Assembly (NCBI RefSeq): GCF_023091745.1
Contig: NC_068912.1
Location: 72,031,067-72,095,066 of the forward strand
Source of the DNA: Budorcas taxicolor
Lineage: Eukaryota; Chordata; Mammalia; Artiodactyla; Bovidae
Direction of reading: 5' to 3'
Length of the DNA: 64,000 nucleotides
A program made the position numbers and the translations under genes. Shown in pieces: positions 48,823 through 59,151 of the stretch. Positions within the stretch are counted from its first letter, which is position 1; every line of letters begins with the position of its first letter. Under the pieces are notes generated by a model that was not told where the DNA came from, did no database searches, and worked only from the letters and a program-made list of their open reading frames with translations.

Positions 48823-49130
48823 ATGATGTCCCACGTCTGAGGTCACGGGCAGTGACTGAGAGTGCCAGGTTGCAATGGCACAGGAACAGCCAAGAGGAAC
48901 TACCCCACATCCGAGGCCAGGGTAGGCGGCCATGTGGAACTACCCCAAGTCCAAGTAGTGGTGGCTGCATGGGTGCTGGAGGGCCTAGACGAGCTTTTCC
49001 ACCTTAAAGGTCAGGATGGGCGATGGTGAGGAGATATCCCTCATCCAAGGTAATGAGCAGCGGCTGTGCTTTGCTGGAGCAGCCATGAAGAGATACCCCA
49101 CGTTCAAGGTAAGAGAAACCCAAGTAAGAC
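48823..49130 (+). promoter_or_regulatory. BovB 5' UTR with repeated units
   Basis: GC-rich 5' untranslated region made of about five imperfect units that each begin GAG(G/C)A or GAGAT and contain a YYCCAMRTCCAAGG-like core: GAACTACCCCACATCCGAGG (48898), GAACTACCCCAAGTCC (48939), GAGCTTTTCCACC (48991), GAGATATCCCTCATCCAAGG (49031) and GAGATACCCCACGTTCAAGG (49089). The family's internal promoter is expected in this region, but I infer that from position only. It is the only copy in the window that keeps this leader. Confidence 0.7.
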
Positions 49131-49544
49131 GGTAGGTGTTGCAAAAAGGCATCAGAGGGCAGACACACTGAAACCATACTCACAGAAAACTAGTCAATCT
49201 AATCACATTAGGACCACAGCCTAGTCTAACTCAATGAAACTAAGCCATGCCTGCAGGACAACCCAAGACGGGAGGGTTATGGTGGAGAGGTCTGACAGAA
49301 TGTGGTCCACTGGAGAAGGGAATGGCAAGCCACTTCAGTATTCTTGCCTTGAGAATCCCATGAACAGTATGAAAAGGCAAAGTGATAGGATATTGAAAGA
49401 GGAACTCCCCAGGTCAGTAGGTGCCCAATATGCTGCTGGAGATCAGTGGAGAAAGAATGAAGGGATGGAGCCAAAGCAAAAACAATACCCAGTTGTGGAT
49501 GTGACTGGTGATAGAGGCAAGAACTAAAATGGACTGGAATGGGT

Positions 49545-49958
49545 GAATTTAACTCAGGTGACCATTATATCTACTACTGAGGGCAGGAATCCCTCAGAAG
49601 AAATGGAGTAGCCATCATGGTCAACAAAAGAATGCGAAATGCAGTACTTGGATGCAATTTCGAAAACAACAGAATGATCTCTGTTCATTTCCAAGGCAAA
49701 CCATTCAATATCACAGTAACCCAAGTCTATGCCCCAACCAGTAACACTGAAGAAGCTAAAGTTGAACTGTTCTATGAAGACCTACAAGACCTTTTAGAAC
49801 TAACACCCCAAAAAGATGTCCTTTTCATTATAGGGGACTGAAATGCAAAAGTTGGAAGTCAAGAAACACTTGGAGTAACAGGCAAATTTGCTCTTGGAGT
49901 TATGGAATGAAGCCAGGCAAACTAATAGAGTTTTGCCAAGAAAATGCACTGCTTATAG
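49545..49958 (+). pseudogene. BovB endonuclease N-terminal half (copy 19, inverted part)
   Basis: APE-like endonuclease of BovB, on the plus strand because of the inversion. The frame at 49617-49841 (74 codons) reads MVNKRMRNAVLGCNFENNRM, VTQVYAPTSNTEEAKVELFY and LLELTPQKDVLFIIGD, then a stop (TGA at the tryptophan of GDWNAK), followed by AKVGSQETLGVTGKF. The catalytic N-terminal strand (GTWNVRS) is missing owing to the deletion at 49527. It stops at the inversion point inside CQENALLIAN. Confidence 0.88.
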
Positions 49959-49972
49959 CAAACAGTATTCAG
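49959..49972. repeat. Target-site duplication of BovB copy 19 (right)
   Basis: Exact second copy of CAAACAGTATTCAG (46514-46527). Its first bases CAAAC also match the BovB sequence ATAGCAAAC at the inversion point, so the boundary can slide by about five bases. Confidence 0.9.
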
Positions 49973-50158
49973 CAAACATCAAGAAGCTCATACAACATAG
50001 TCAACTTGTGTTTATTTCAGGGATGCAAGGATTCTTCAATATGCAGAAATCAATCAATGTCATACACTATATTAACAAATTGAATGATAAAAGTCATACT
50101 ATTATCTCATTAGATGCAGAAAAAAACTTCTGACAAACTTCAGCACCCATTTATGATT

Positions 50159-51198
50159 CAATTCAGTTCAGTTCAGTTCAGTCACTCAGTCACATCCGAC
50201 TCTTTGCTATCCCATTAGCCACAGCGCGCCAGGCCTCCCTGTCCATCACCATCTCCCGGAGTTCACTCAGACTCATGTCCATCGAGTCTGTGATGCCATC
50301 CAGCCATCTCATCCTGGGTCATCCCCTTCTCCTCCTGCCCCCAATCTCTCCCAGGGTCAGAGTCTTTTCCAATGAGTCAACTCTTCACATGAGGTGTCCA
50401 AAGTACTGGAGCTTCAGCTTTAGCATCATTCCTTCCAAAGAAATCCCAGGGTTGATCTCCTTCAGAATGGACTGGTTGGATCTCCTTGCAGTCCAAGGGA
50501 CTCTCAAGAGTCTTCTCCAACACCACAGTTCAAAAGCATCAATTCTTCAGCGCTCAGCCTTCTTCACAGTCCAACTCTCACAACCATACATGACCACAGG
50601 AAAAACCATAGCCTTGACTAGATAGACCTTAGTCGGCAAAGTAATGTTTCTGCTTTTGAATATGCTATCTAGGTTGGTCATAACTTTACTTCCAAGGAGT
50701 AAGCGTCTTTTAATTTCATGGTTGTAGTCACCATCTGCAGTGATTTTGGAGCCCCCCAAAAATAAAGTGTGACACTGTTTCTACTGTTTCCCCGTCTATT
50801 TCCCATGAAGTGATGGGACCAGATGCCAGGATCTTCGTTTTCTGAATGTTGAGCTTTAAGCCAACTTTTTCACTCTCCTCTTTCACTTCCATCAAGAGGC
50901 TTTTTAGCTCCTCTTCACTTTCTGCCATAAGGGTGTTGTCATCTGCATATCTGCGGTTATTGATATTTCTCCCAACAATCTTGATTCCAGCTTGTGTTTC
51001 TTCCAGTCCAGCGTTTCTCATGATGTACTCTGCATATAAGTCAAATAAGCAGGGTGACAATATACACCCTTGACGTATTCCTATTCCTATTTGGAACCAG
51101 TCTGTTGTCCCATGTCCAGTTCTAACTGCTACTTCCTGATCTGCATACAGATTTCTCAAGAGGTAGGTTAGATGTTCTGGTATTCCCATCTCTTTCAG
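50159..51198 (-). mobile_element. BovB copy 20, 5'-truncated
   Basis: Minus-strand BovB of about 1.04 kb with its (TTCAG)n tail directly against L1 ORF2 (TTTATGATT at 50158). Frame 50728-51189 (153 codons) reads MGIPEHLTYLLRNLYADQEV, CILSPCLFDLYAEYIMRNAG and NNRRYADDNTLMAESEEELK; frame 50547-50759 the next part. YADD is intact. A frame change falls at the G/C tract (50754-50759). Younger residue set. It is the left part of a composite that splits the L1. Confidence 0.95.
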
Positions 51199-51357
51199 AG
51201 ATGAAGCAAAATTATTTAAAAATTGTAATATTAGAGAAAATAATCATCATAAGGGATCTAATTTGAAGACTACTTTAAAAATTTAGATTGGATACTAAAA
51301 AAATTCTAGATTTAAATCAGTCTTTCAATTTTAAAAATTATTAATACTGTTTTCTAA

Positions 51358-52733
51358 AATTTTTATTTTTACTTTATTTTACTTTACAGTACTGTATTGG
51401 TTTTGTCATACATTGACATGAATCCACCACGGGTGTACATGAGTTCCCAAACATGAACCCCCCCTCCCACCTCCCACCCTATATTATCTCTCTGATTCAT
51501 CACCATGTACCAGCCCCAAGCGACCTGTATCCTGCATCAAACATAGACTGGCAATTAATTTCTTACATGATAGTATACATGTTTCAATGCCATTCTCCCA
51601 AATCATCCCACCCTCTCCCTCTCCCTCTGAGTCCAAAAGTCCGCTATACACATCTGTGTCTCTTTTGCTGTCTCACATACAGGGTCACGATTACCATGTT
51701 TCTAAATTCCATATATATGTGTTAGTATACTGTATTGGTGTTTTTCTTTCTGGCTTACTTCACTCTGTATAATAGGCTCCAGTTTCATCCATCTCATCAG
51801 AACTGATTCAAATGTATTCTTTTTAATGGCTGAGTAATACTCCATTGTGTATATGTACCACAGCTTTCTTATCCATTCAGCTGCTGATGGACATCTAGGT
51901 TGCTTCCATGTCCTGGCTATTATAAACAGTGCTGCGATGAACACTGGGGTACATGTGTCTGTTTCAATTCTGGTTTCCTCAGTGTGTATGCCCAGCAGTG
52001 GGATTGCTGGGTCATAAGGCAGTTCTATTTGCAATTTTTTAAGGAATCTCCACACTGTTTTCCATAGTGGCTGCACTAGTTTGCATTCCCACCAACAGTG
52101 TAAGAGGGTTCCCTTTTCTCCACACCCTCTCCAGCATTTATTGCTTGTAGACTTTTGGATGACAGCCATTCTGACTGATGTGAAGTGGTACCTAATTGTG
52201 GTTTTGATTTGCATTTCTCTGATAATGAGTGATGTTGAGCATCTTTTCATGTGTTTGTTAGCCATCCGTATGTCTTCTTTGGAGAAATGTCTATTTAGTT
52301 TTTGGCCCATTTTTTGATTGGGTCATTTATTTTTCTGGAATTGAGCTGCATAAGTTGCTTGTATATTTTTGAGATTAGTTGTTTGTCAGTTGCTTCATTT
52401 GCTCTTATTTTCTCCCATTCAGAAGGCTGTCTTTTCACCTTGCTTATAGTTTCCTTTGTTGTGGAGAAGCTTTTAATTTTAATTAGATCCCATTTGTTTA
52501 TTTTTGCTTTTATTTCCGGTATTCTGGGAGGTGGATCATAGAGGATCCTGCCGTGATTTATGTCGGAGAGTGTTTTGCCTATGTACTCCTCTAGGAGTTT
52601 TATAGTTTCTGGTCTTACATTTAGATCTTTAATCCATTTTGAGTTTATGTTTGTGTGCGGTGTTAGAAAGTGATCTAGTTTCATTCTTTTACAAGTGATT
52701 GACCAGTTTTCCCAGCACCACTTGTCAAAGTGG
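51358..52733 (-). mobile_element. L1 ORF2 C-terminus and 3' UTR, inside the composite
   Basis: Minus-strand 5'-truncated L1 of about 1.4 kb that looks young. The 3' UTR (51358-51700) contains CTTTACAGTACTGTATTGGT and GACATGAATCCACCACGGGT; the ORF2 C-terminus is nearly intact. It lies between BovB copy 20 (after about 160 bp of unassigned sequence, 51199-51357) and BovB copy 21, whose 3' end it replaces. Confidence 0.9.
51702..52310 (-). pseudogene. L1 ORF2 C-terminal domain, 202-codon open frame
   Basis: The end of L1 ORF2: NRHFSKEDIRMANKHMKRCS, IIREMQIKTTIRYHFTSVRM, then the zinc-knuckle-like CWRGCGEKGTLLHCWWEC (C-x3-C-x7-H-x4-C, with all four ligands present), PYDPAIPLLGIHTEE, and WNNTM-equivalent WYIYTMEYYSAIKKNTFESV near the end. 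It is continuous with the upstream 52295-52846 frame except for one frameshift at the KKWAK codons (about 52300). It lacks endonuclease and RT, so it is non-functional alone. Confidence 0.9.
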
Positions 52734-52846
52734 AGTAAAAACATCAGTCCTTTTAATGAACTACCAGGACTGATTTCCTTTAAGATGAAATTGTTGGATC
52801 TCTTTGTAGTCCAAGGGACTCTCAAGAGTCTTCTCCAACACCACAA
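52295..52846 (-). pseudogene. Chimeric BovB-L1 open frame (183 codons)
   Basis: An uninterrupted minus-strand frame whose first about 36 codons are BovB (MWCWRRLLRVPWTTKRSN, ILKEISPGSSLKGL) and whose remainder is L1 ORF2 (KWCWENWSITCKRMKLDHFL, KWIKDLNVRPETIKLL, RQPSEWEKIRANEATDKQ). The junction lies at about 52733-52740. It ends at KKWAKN, one frameshift short of the 202-codon L1 frame. The fusion is a by-product of nested insertion; nothing shows that it is expressed. Confidence 0.85.
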
Positions 52847-53688
52847 TTCAAAAGCATCAATTCTTCTGTTTCAGCTTTCTTTATAGCCAAACTCTCACAT
52901 CCATACATGACTACTGGAAAAACCATAGCAATGATTAGAAGGACCTTTGTTGACAAAGTAATGTCTCTGGTTTTTAATATGCTGTCTAGGTTGGTCATAA
53001 CTTTCTTTCCAAGGAGAAAGAATCTTTTAATTTCATGGATACAATCACCATCTGCAGTGATTTTGCAGCCACCAAAAAATAAAATCTGTCATTGTTTCTA
53101 CTGCGTCCCCATCTATTTGCCATGAAGTGATGGGACTGGATGCCATGATCTTAGTTTTCTGAATGTCGAGCCTTAAGCCAAATTTTTCACTCTCCTCTTT
53201 CACTTTCATCAGAAGCCTCTTTAGTTCTTCATTTCTGCCATAAGGATGGTGTCATCTGCATATCTGAAGTTATTGATATTTCTCCTGGCTATCTTCATCC
53301 CAGCTTGTGCTTCCTCCAGCCCAGGGTTTCTCGTACTCTGCATATACATTAAGTAAGCAGAGTGACAATATACAGCCTTGAAGTACTCCTTTTCCTATTT
53401 GGAACCAGTCTGTTGTTCCATGTCCAGTTCTAATGGCTGCTTCCTGACCTGCAAATAGGTTTCTCAAGAGGCAGGTCAAGTGGTCTGGTATTCGCATCCC
53501 TTGAAGAATTTTCCTCAGTTTATTGTGATCTACAGTTAAAGGCTTTGGCATAGTCAATAAAGCAGAAATAGATGTTTTTCTGGAACTCTCTTACTTTTTC
53601 CATGATCCAGTAGATGTTGGCAATTTGATCTCTGGTTCCTCTGCCTTTTCTAAAACGAGCTTGAACATCTGGAAGTGCACGAAGCCTG
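52740..53688 (-). mobile_element. BovB copy 21, lacking its 3' end
   Basis: Minus-strand BovB of about 0.95 kb. It begins inside the C-terminal coding region (GLMF, complement of ACATCAGTCCTTTTAATGAA), so the tail is missing, and reaches back through YADD (about 53254) and the RT palm (53270-53557) to FKARFRKGRG, where L1 resumes at 53689. A small deletion removes part of the VNRELPDVQ region (about 53680). Older residue set. The missing 3' end is explained by the neighbouring L1. Confidence 0.92.
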
Positions 53689-55600
53689 ATTAAAACTCTT
53701 CAGAAAATGGGCATAGAAGGTACATAATTCACCACAGTAAAGGTTGCATATGATAATCCTACTGCTAACATTATTGTCAATGGTGAAAAACTTAATGGGA
53801 AAAGCATTCCCCCTAAGATCAGGAATGAGAAAAGAGTGTGCACTTTCACCATTATTACTCAACAGAGTTCTGGAAGTCCTAGCTTCAACAATCATAGAAG
53901 ATAAATAAGTAAAAGGAATCCAGATTAGAAGTAATAAGTAAAGCTCTCACTGTGGCAGATGACATGATACTGCATGTAGAAAACCCTGAAGGTAATATTA
54001 GAAAATTGCTGCAACTAATCAAAGAATTTAGCAAAGTTGCAAGATACAAAATCAATATACAAAAAGTCACTTGAATTTTTATATACTAACAATGAAAAAT
54101 CAGAAAGAGAAATTAAGGAATCAATCCCATTCACCATTGCAAGAAAAAGAATTAAATATCTAGGAATAAACTTACCTGAGGACACAAAAGAACTCTACAC
54201 AGAAAATTATAAGACACTAATGAAATAAATCAAAGACAACATAAACAGATGGAGAGATGTTCCTTGTTCCTGGGTAGGAAGAATCAATATTGTGAAAATG
54301 ACTATACTACCAAATGCAATCTACAGATTCAATGTGATCCTTATCAAATTAACAATGGCATTTTTCACAGAAGTAGAATAAAAAAATTTCACAACTCATA
54401 TGGAAACACAAAAGACCCCGAATAGCTAAAGCAGTCTTGAGAAAGATGAATGGAGCTGGAGGAATCAGCTTTCCTAACTTCAGATTTTACTACAAAGCTA
54501 CAGTCAGCAAGACAGTATGGTACTGGCACAAAACAAATATGTATACCAATGGAACAAGATAGAAACACAGAAATAAATCCATGCACCTATGGGTACCTTA
54601 TTTTTGACAAAGGAGGAAAAAATATACAATGGGGCAAAGACAACCTCTTCAACAAATGGTGCTGGGAAAACAAGACAGCTACACATAAAAGAATGAAATT
54701 AGAACACTTCCTAACACCACACACAAAGATAAACTCAAAATGGATTAAAGACCTAAAGGTAAGACCAGAAACTATAAACCTCTTAGAGGAAAACATAAGC
54801 AGAACACTTGATGACATAAATCAAAGCAAGATCCTCTATGACACACCTCCTAGAGTAATGGAAATAAAAACAAAAGTAAACAAGTGGAACCTGATTAAAC
54901 TTAAAAGCTTTTGCACAGCAAAGGAAACTATAAGCAAGGTGAAAAGACAACCCTCAGAATGGGAGAAAATAAAGGCTAATGAAACAATTGACAAAGGATT
55001 AATGTCCAAAATATACAAGCAGCTCATACAACTCAATGCCAAAAAAGCAAACAATGCAATCAAATAGTGGGGAAAAGACTTAAACAGATATTTCTATAAA
55101 CAAGACATTCAGATGGCTAACAGACACATGAAAAGATGCTCAATATTGCTCATTATTAGAGAAATGCAAATCAAAATTACAATGAGATACCATCTCATAC
55201 CATCAGAAAGTCAGAATGTCCATCATCAACCTGTCTACAAACATTAAATACTGGGAGGGTATGGAGAAAATGGAACACTCATGCACTGTTTGTGGGAATG
55301 TAAATTGATATAGCCACTATGGAAGATGGTATGAAGATTTCTTTAAAAACTAGGAATAAAACCAACATATGACCCAGTCATCCCACTCCTAGGCATATAC
55401 TCGGAGAAAACCAAAATTGAAAAAGACACATGTACCCCATTTTTCATTGCAGCACTATTTGTAATAGCTGGAATGTGAAAGCAACCTAGATGTCCATCGA
55501 CAGATGAATGGATAAAGAATTGTGGTACACATACACAATGGAATATTACTCAGTCATAAAAAGTAATGCCTTTGAGTCAGTTCTAATGAAGTGGATGAAC
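53689..55600 (+). pseudogene. L1 ORF2 remnant, RT to C-terminus
   Basis: Continuation of the interrupted L1. The RT part has LSPLLLNRVLEVLASTIIED-like codons and a catalytic motif that reads VADD rather than FADD (about 53956). Then KINIQKVT, frame 54037-54228 (NEKSEREIKESIPFTIARKR, IKYLGINLPEDTKELYTENY), frame 54450-55067 (205 codons: GTLFLTKEEKI-like, NKWCWENKTATHKRMKLEHF, KWIKDLKVRPETINLLEENI), and the C-terminal region up to about 55600 with a degraded zinc-knuckle (YWEGMEKMEHSCTVCGNV-like). Several stops. Confidence 0.88.
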
Positions 55601-56039
55601 CTAGAACTTATTATACAGAGTGAAGTGAGTCAGAAAGAGAAAGATAAATATCGTATTCTAATGCATATATATGGAGTCTAGAAAAATAGTACTGAAGAAT
55701 GTACTTACAGGGCAGCTGTGGAGAAACAGACATAGAGAATGTACTTGTGGACATGGGGAGTAAGGAGGAGAGGGTGAGTTGTATGGAAAGAGTAACATGG
55801 AAACATATTACCATATGTAAAATAGATAGCCAATGGGAATTTGCTCTATGACTCAGGAAACTCAAACAGGGGCTCTGTATCTATCTACAGGGGTGGGATG
55901 GGGTGGGAGATGGGAGGGAGTTTCAAAAGGGAGGGGATATATGTATACCTACGGATGATTTGGTTGAGGTTTGATGGAAAACAACAAAATTTTGTAGAGC
56001 AATTATCCTTCAATTAAAAAAAAAAAAAAAAAAAAAAAC

Positions 56040-57370
56040 ACCTAGGAATAAACCTACCTAAGAAAGTAAAGTAATTGCGTTTGGAAAATTAGAAGACATT
56101 GATGAAGGAAATTGAAGATGATACAGATAGAAAGAGAAAGCATGTTTTTGGACTGGAAAAATCAATATTGTTAAAATGGTCATACTACCCAATGCAATCC
56201 ACATCAAAATACAGTGGCATTTTTCACAGAACTAAAAACATTTATATGGAAACACGAAAGACTCAACATAGCCAAAACAATTTTGAAAAAATACAGAGCT
56301 GGAAGAACTGTGTTCCCTGACTTTAAGTTTTACTACAAAATTATAATAATCAAAATAATATGGCACTGGCACATAGATCAATGCAACAGGATAGAAAGCT
56401 CAGAAATAAACTTATGCACTTAGTATGACACAGGAGAAAAGAATATACAACAGAGAAAAAAAAAATCTTTTCAATAAGTGGTCCTGAAGAATCTGGACAG
56501 CTTCATGTAAAAGAATGAAATCATAATATTCTCTAACACCACATAAAAAAATAAACTCAAAGTAGATTAAAAATTTAAATGTAAGACCAGATACTATAAA
56601 ACTCCTAGAGGAAAACATAGGCAGAACACCTTCACAAATATTTGTTTGGATCCCTCTTCTAAAGTAAACAAAATAAAAGCAAAAGTAAACAAATGGGACC
56701 TAATTAAATTTAAAAGCTTTTGCAAGCAAAATAAACCATTGACAAAGCAAAAAACAATAATAACCAGCTTAGTTGGAAAAAATATTTGTAAGTGATATTA
56801 CCAACAAGCAGTTAATATATAAATTACATAATGCCGTCATGCAACTCCACATCAAAAAATGAAGCAATCCTGTTAAAAAATTGGCAGAAGAACTAAGTAA
56901 ACATTTTTCCAAAGAGGAAATGAAAATGTCCAACAGACATATGAAAAGATGCTCAATACCACTAATAACTGAGGAAATGCAAATCAAAATCATGATTCAC
57001 AAACTTAAGTCAGAATGGCTATCATCAAAAAGCACATAAATAATAAATGTTCGTGAGGATGGACAGAAAAGGGAATGCTCGTACACAATCAGTGGAAATG
57101 TAAATTGGTACAACCACTGAAGAAAATAGTATGGAGTTTTCTCAAAAAACTAAAACTACCATACGACCCAGAAATTCCAATTGTGGGGATATATTTGAAA
57201 AAACAAAAACACCAATTTGTAAAGATGCATGCACCCTAGTGTTCATAGTATCATTGATTTAATTGTCAGAATACTGAAGCAACCTTCATTAACAGATGAA
57301 TGGATAAAGAAGATGTGGTGAATATATATAATAGAATAATACTCAGCCATTAAAAATGAAATGCTGCTCT
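56040..57370 (+). mobile_element. Old L1 ORF2 fragment
   Basis: Plus-strand L1 ORF2 from the LGINLPKKVK region (CTAGGAATAAACCTACCTAA) through TILKKYRAGRTVFPDFKFYY (frame 56214-56423), the KFNVRPDTIKLLEENIGRT part (about 56575) and the C-terminal NEIPIVGIYLKKQKH to YSAIKNE-type codons at 57340-57362. No 3' UTR. It abuts the poly-A of the preceding L1 and is older and more decayed than it. Confidence 0.78.
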
Positions 57371-57795
57371 ATTTTAATTAATTAAGTTCTATTTATTATT
57401 AAAGTTTGAGCTTAAACATCGCTTCCTTTATGCAGCCATTCCTGACTCTTTAACTCAGGTTAGTATTCCACCCATGATGTCCTTTAACTATATAACTCAT
57501 TTTTTGCAATATTTAAAATTTCTAACTTAATTGCACATCTTTTTCAATGTAGTATACTGCTAAGAACCAAGGATAAATAAATCTCTCTTTTAAAAAGACT
57601 TTTTTTCCAAAGTAATGTAAGAATTATTTAAAATATCTGATAATACAAATGTACCTATAATATAAACTGCTCCCAAACTTCCAACATTCAGTCTTCTGTT
57701 TCTCAAAGGAAATTGATCTATTTAGACTATCTACATTTTCTAAGATATGATCTCATAATTTCATATAATATGCTTCTGTCAATGTTTCTTGAGCT
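57371..57795. other. Unassigned intergenic DNA
   Basis: AT-rich, with no family recognised. The left TSD of the Bov-A2 element starts at 57796. Confidence 0.45.
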
Positions 57796-57809
57796 ATTTA
57801 AAACACATT

Positions 57810-58074
57810 GCAGCTGCTGTTGAGTCGCTTCAGTCATGTCTGACTCTGTGCGACCCCACAGATGGCAGCCCACCAGACTCCCTCGTCCCTGGGATTCTCC
57901 AGGCAAGAACACTGGAGTGGGTTGCCATTTCCTTCTCCAATGTGTGAAAGTGAAAGGGAAGTCACTCAGTCGTGTCTGACTCTTAGCGACCCCATGGACT
58001 GCAGCCCACCAGGCTCCTCTGTCCATGGGATTTTCCAGGCAAGAGTACTGGAGTGGGGTGCCATTGCCTTCTCC
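57810..58074 (-). mobile_element. Bov-A2 SINE (dimer) with 14-bp TSD
   Basis: Two Bov-A units in tandem on the minus strand (57810-57940 and 57962-58074), joined by the linker GTGTGAAAGTGAAAGGGAAG. Each unit has CTGACTC...GCGACCCCA and CTCCAGGCAAGA/TTCCAGGCAAGA blocks. The flanks ATTTAAAACACATT at 57796-57809 and 58075-58088 are identical. Near-consensus sequence and a perfect TSD suggest a recent insertion. The inner strand can show chance frames (57727-58026). Confidence 0.95.
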
Positions 58075-58234
58075 ATTTAAAACACATTAGCAATTATTTT
58101 CTCATAGTAATAGATCAAAATTTAACTTGGTCTAACCAAACTCCTCTTCTGTCTAAATGTGTATTTATATCTCTTTAACTTTTAATAATATACTGAAATT
58201 TTTATTTTGTGGACTTTTTTGTTATTTTTTTCTT

Positions 58235-59150
58235 TCTCGTTTTTTTAATTTTTATTTTTACTTTACTTTGCTTTACAATACTGTATTGGTTTTGCCATAC
58301 GTTGACATGAATCTGCCACGGGTGTACGTGAGTTCTTAATCCTGAACCCCCCTCCCACCTCCCACCCCATATCATCTCTCTGGATCATGCCTGTGCACCA
58401 GCCCCAAGCATCCTGTATCCTGTATTGAACATAGACTGGCAATTTGTTTCTTACATGATAGTATACATGTTTCAATGCCATTCTCCCAAATTATCCCACC
58501 CTCTCCTCTCCCACAGAGTCCAAAAGTCCATTCTATACATCTGTGTCTCTTTTGCTGTCTCACACACAGGGTTATCATTACCATCTTTCTAAATTCCATA
58601 TATATGTGTTAGTATACTGTATTGGTGTTTTTCTTTCTGGCTTACTTCACTCTGTATAATAGGCTCCAGTTTCATTCATCTCATTAGAACTGATTCAAAT
58701 GTATTCTTTTTAATGGCTAATACTTCATTGTGTATATGTACCACAGCTTTCCTATCCATTCATCTGCTGATGGACATCTAGGTTGCTTCCATGTCCTGGC
58801 TATTAGAAACAGTGTTGTGATGAACATTTGGGTACATGAGTCTCTTTCAGTCTGGTTTCCTCGGTGTGTATCCCCAGCAGTGGGATTGCTGGGTCAAAAG
58901 GCAGTTCTATTTGCAATTTTTTAAGAAATCTCCACACTGTTTTCCATAGTGGCTGTCCTAGTTTGCATTCCCACCAACAGTGTAAGAGGGTTCCCTTTTC
59001 TCCACACCCTCTCCAGCATTTATTGCTTGTAGACTTTTGGATGACAGCCATTCTGACTGGTGTGAAATGGTACCTCATTGTGGTCTTGATTTGCATTTCT
59101 CTGATAATGAGTGATGTTGAGCATCTTTTCATGTGTTTGTTAGCCATCCA
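58235..59150 (-). mobile_element. L1 with 5' inversion, 3' part
   Basis: Minus-strand L1 3' UTR (58235-58620, GACATGAATCTGCCACGGGT) and ORF2 C-terminus (frame 58803-59147, 114 codons: MANKHMKRCSTSLIIREMQI and the complete zinc-knuckle-like CWRGCGEKGTLLHCWWEC). It starts at the codons for QMANKH, exactly where the adjoining plus-strand part stops, so both halves come from one insertion. Confidence 0.9.
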
Positions 59151-59151
59151 T

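Larger units (their letters stand above)
46527..49958. mobile_element. BovB copy 19: full-length with 5' inversion
   Basis: A 3.4-kb BovB inserted in L1 ORF2 and bracketed by a 14-bp TSD. The 3' two-thirds (46527-48822) are on the minus strand: tail, C-terminus (46549-46878), RT with intact YADD (about 47312) and linker, up to the mid-endonuclease. The 5' third (48823-49958) is on the plus strand: GC-rich repeated 5' UTR and the first half of the endonuclease. The two breakpoints are nearly adjacent in the element (about 5 bases lost), the hallmark of twin priming. About 130 bases are also missing at 49527. Younger residue set (GGIGGRRRRGRQRMRWLDGI). Confidence 0.93.
43270..56038 (+). mobile_element. 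Near-complete L1, interrupted by two insertions
   Basis: One L1 can be read in order across three pieces: 43270-46513 (5' leader, ORF1, ORF2 endonuclease), 49972-50158 (start of RT) and 53689-56038 (rest of ORF2, 3' UTR, poly-A of about 23 at 56016-56038). Its own length is about 5.8 kb. Interruption 1 is a 5'-inverted BovB with a TSD; interruption 2 is a BovB/L1/BovB composite, across which TTTATGATT joins ATTAAAACTCTTCAG in proper ORF2 order. The many stops and frameshifts show it is dead. The 5' boundary is uncertain because no TSD was found. Confidence 0.85.

Noticed and set aside
50159..53688. BovB copies 20 and 21 as one element split by the L1 at 51358-52733
   Set aside because: Their coding spans overlap (both include the YADD region), they belong to different residue groups, and 51199-51357 is not BovB, so they are separate copies.
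57727..58080. Overlapping frames on both strands at about 57.7-58.1 kb as coding
   Set aside because: They coincide with the two units of a Bov-A2 SINE bounded by a 14-bp TSD.
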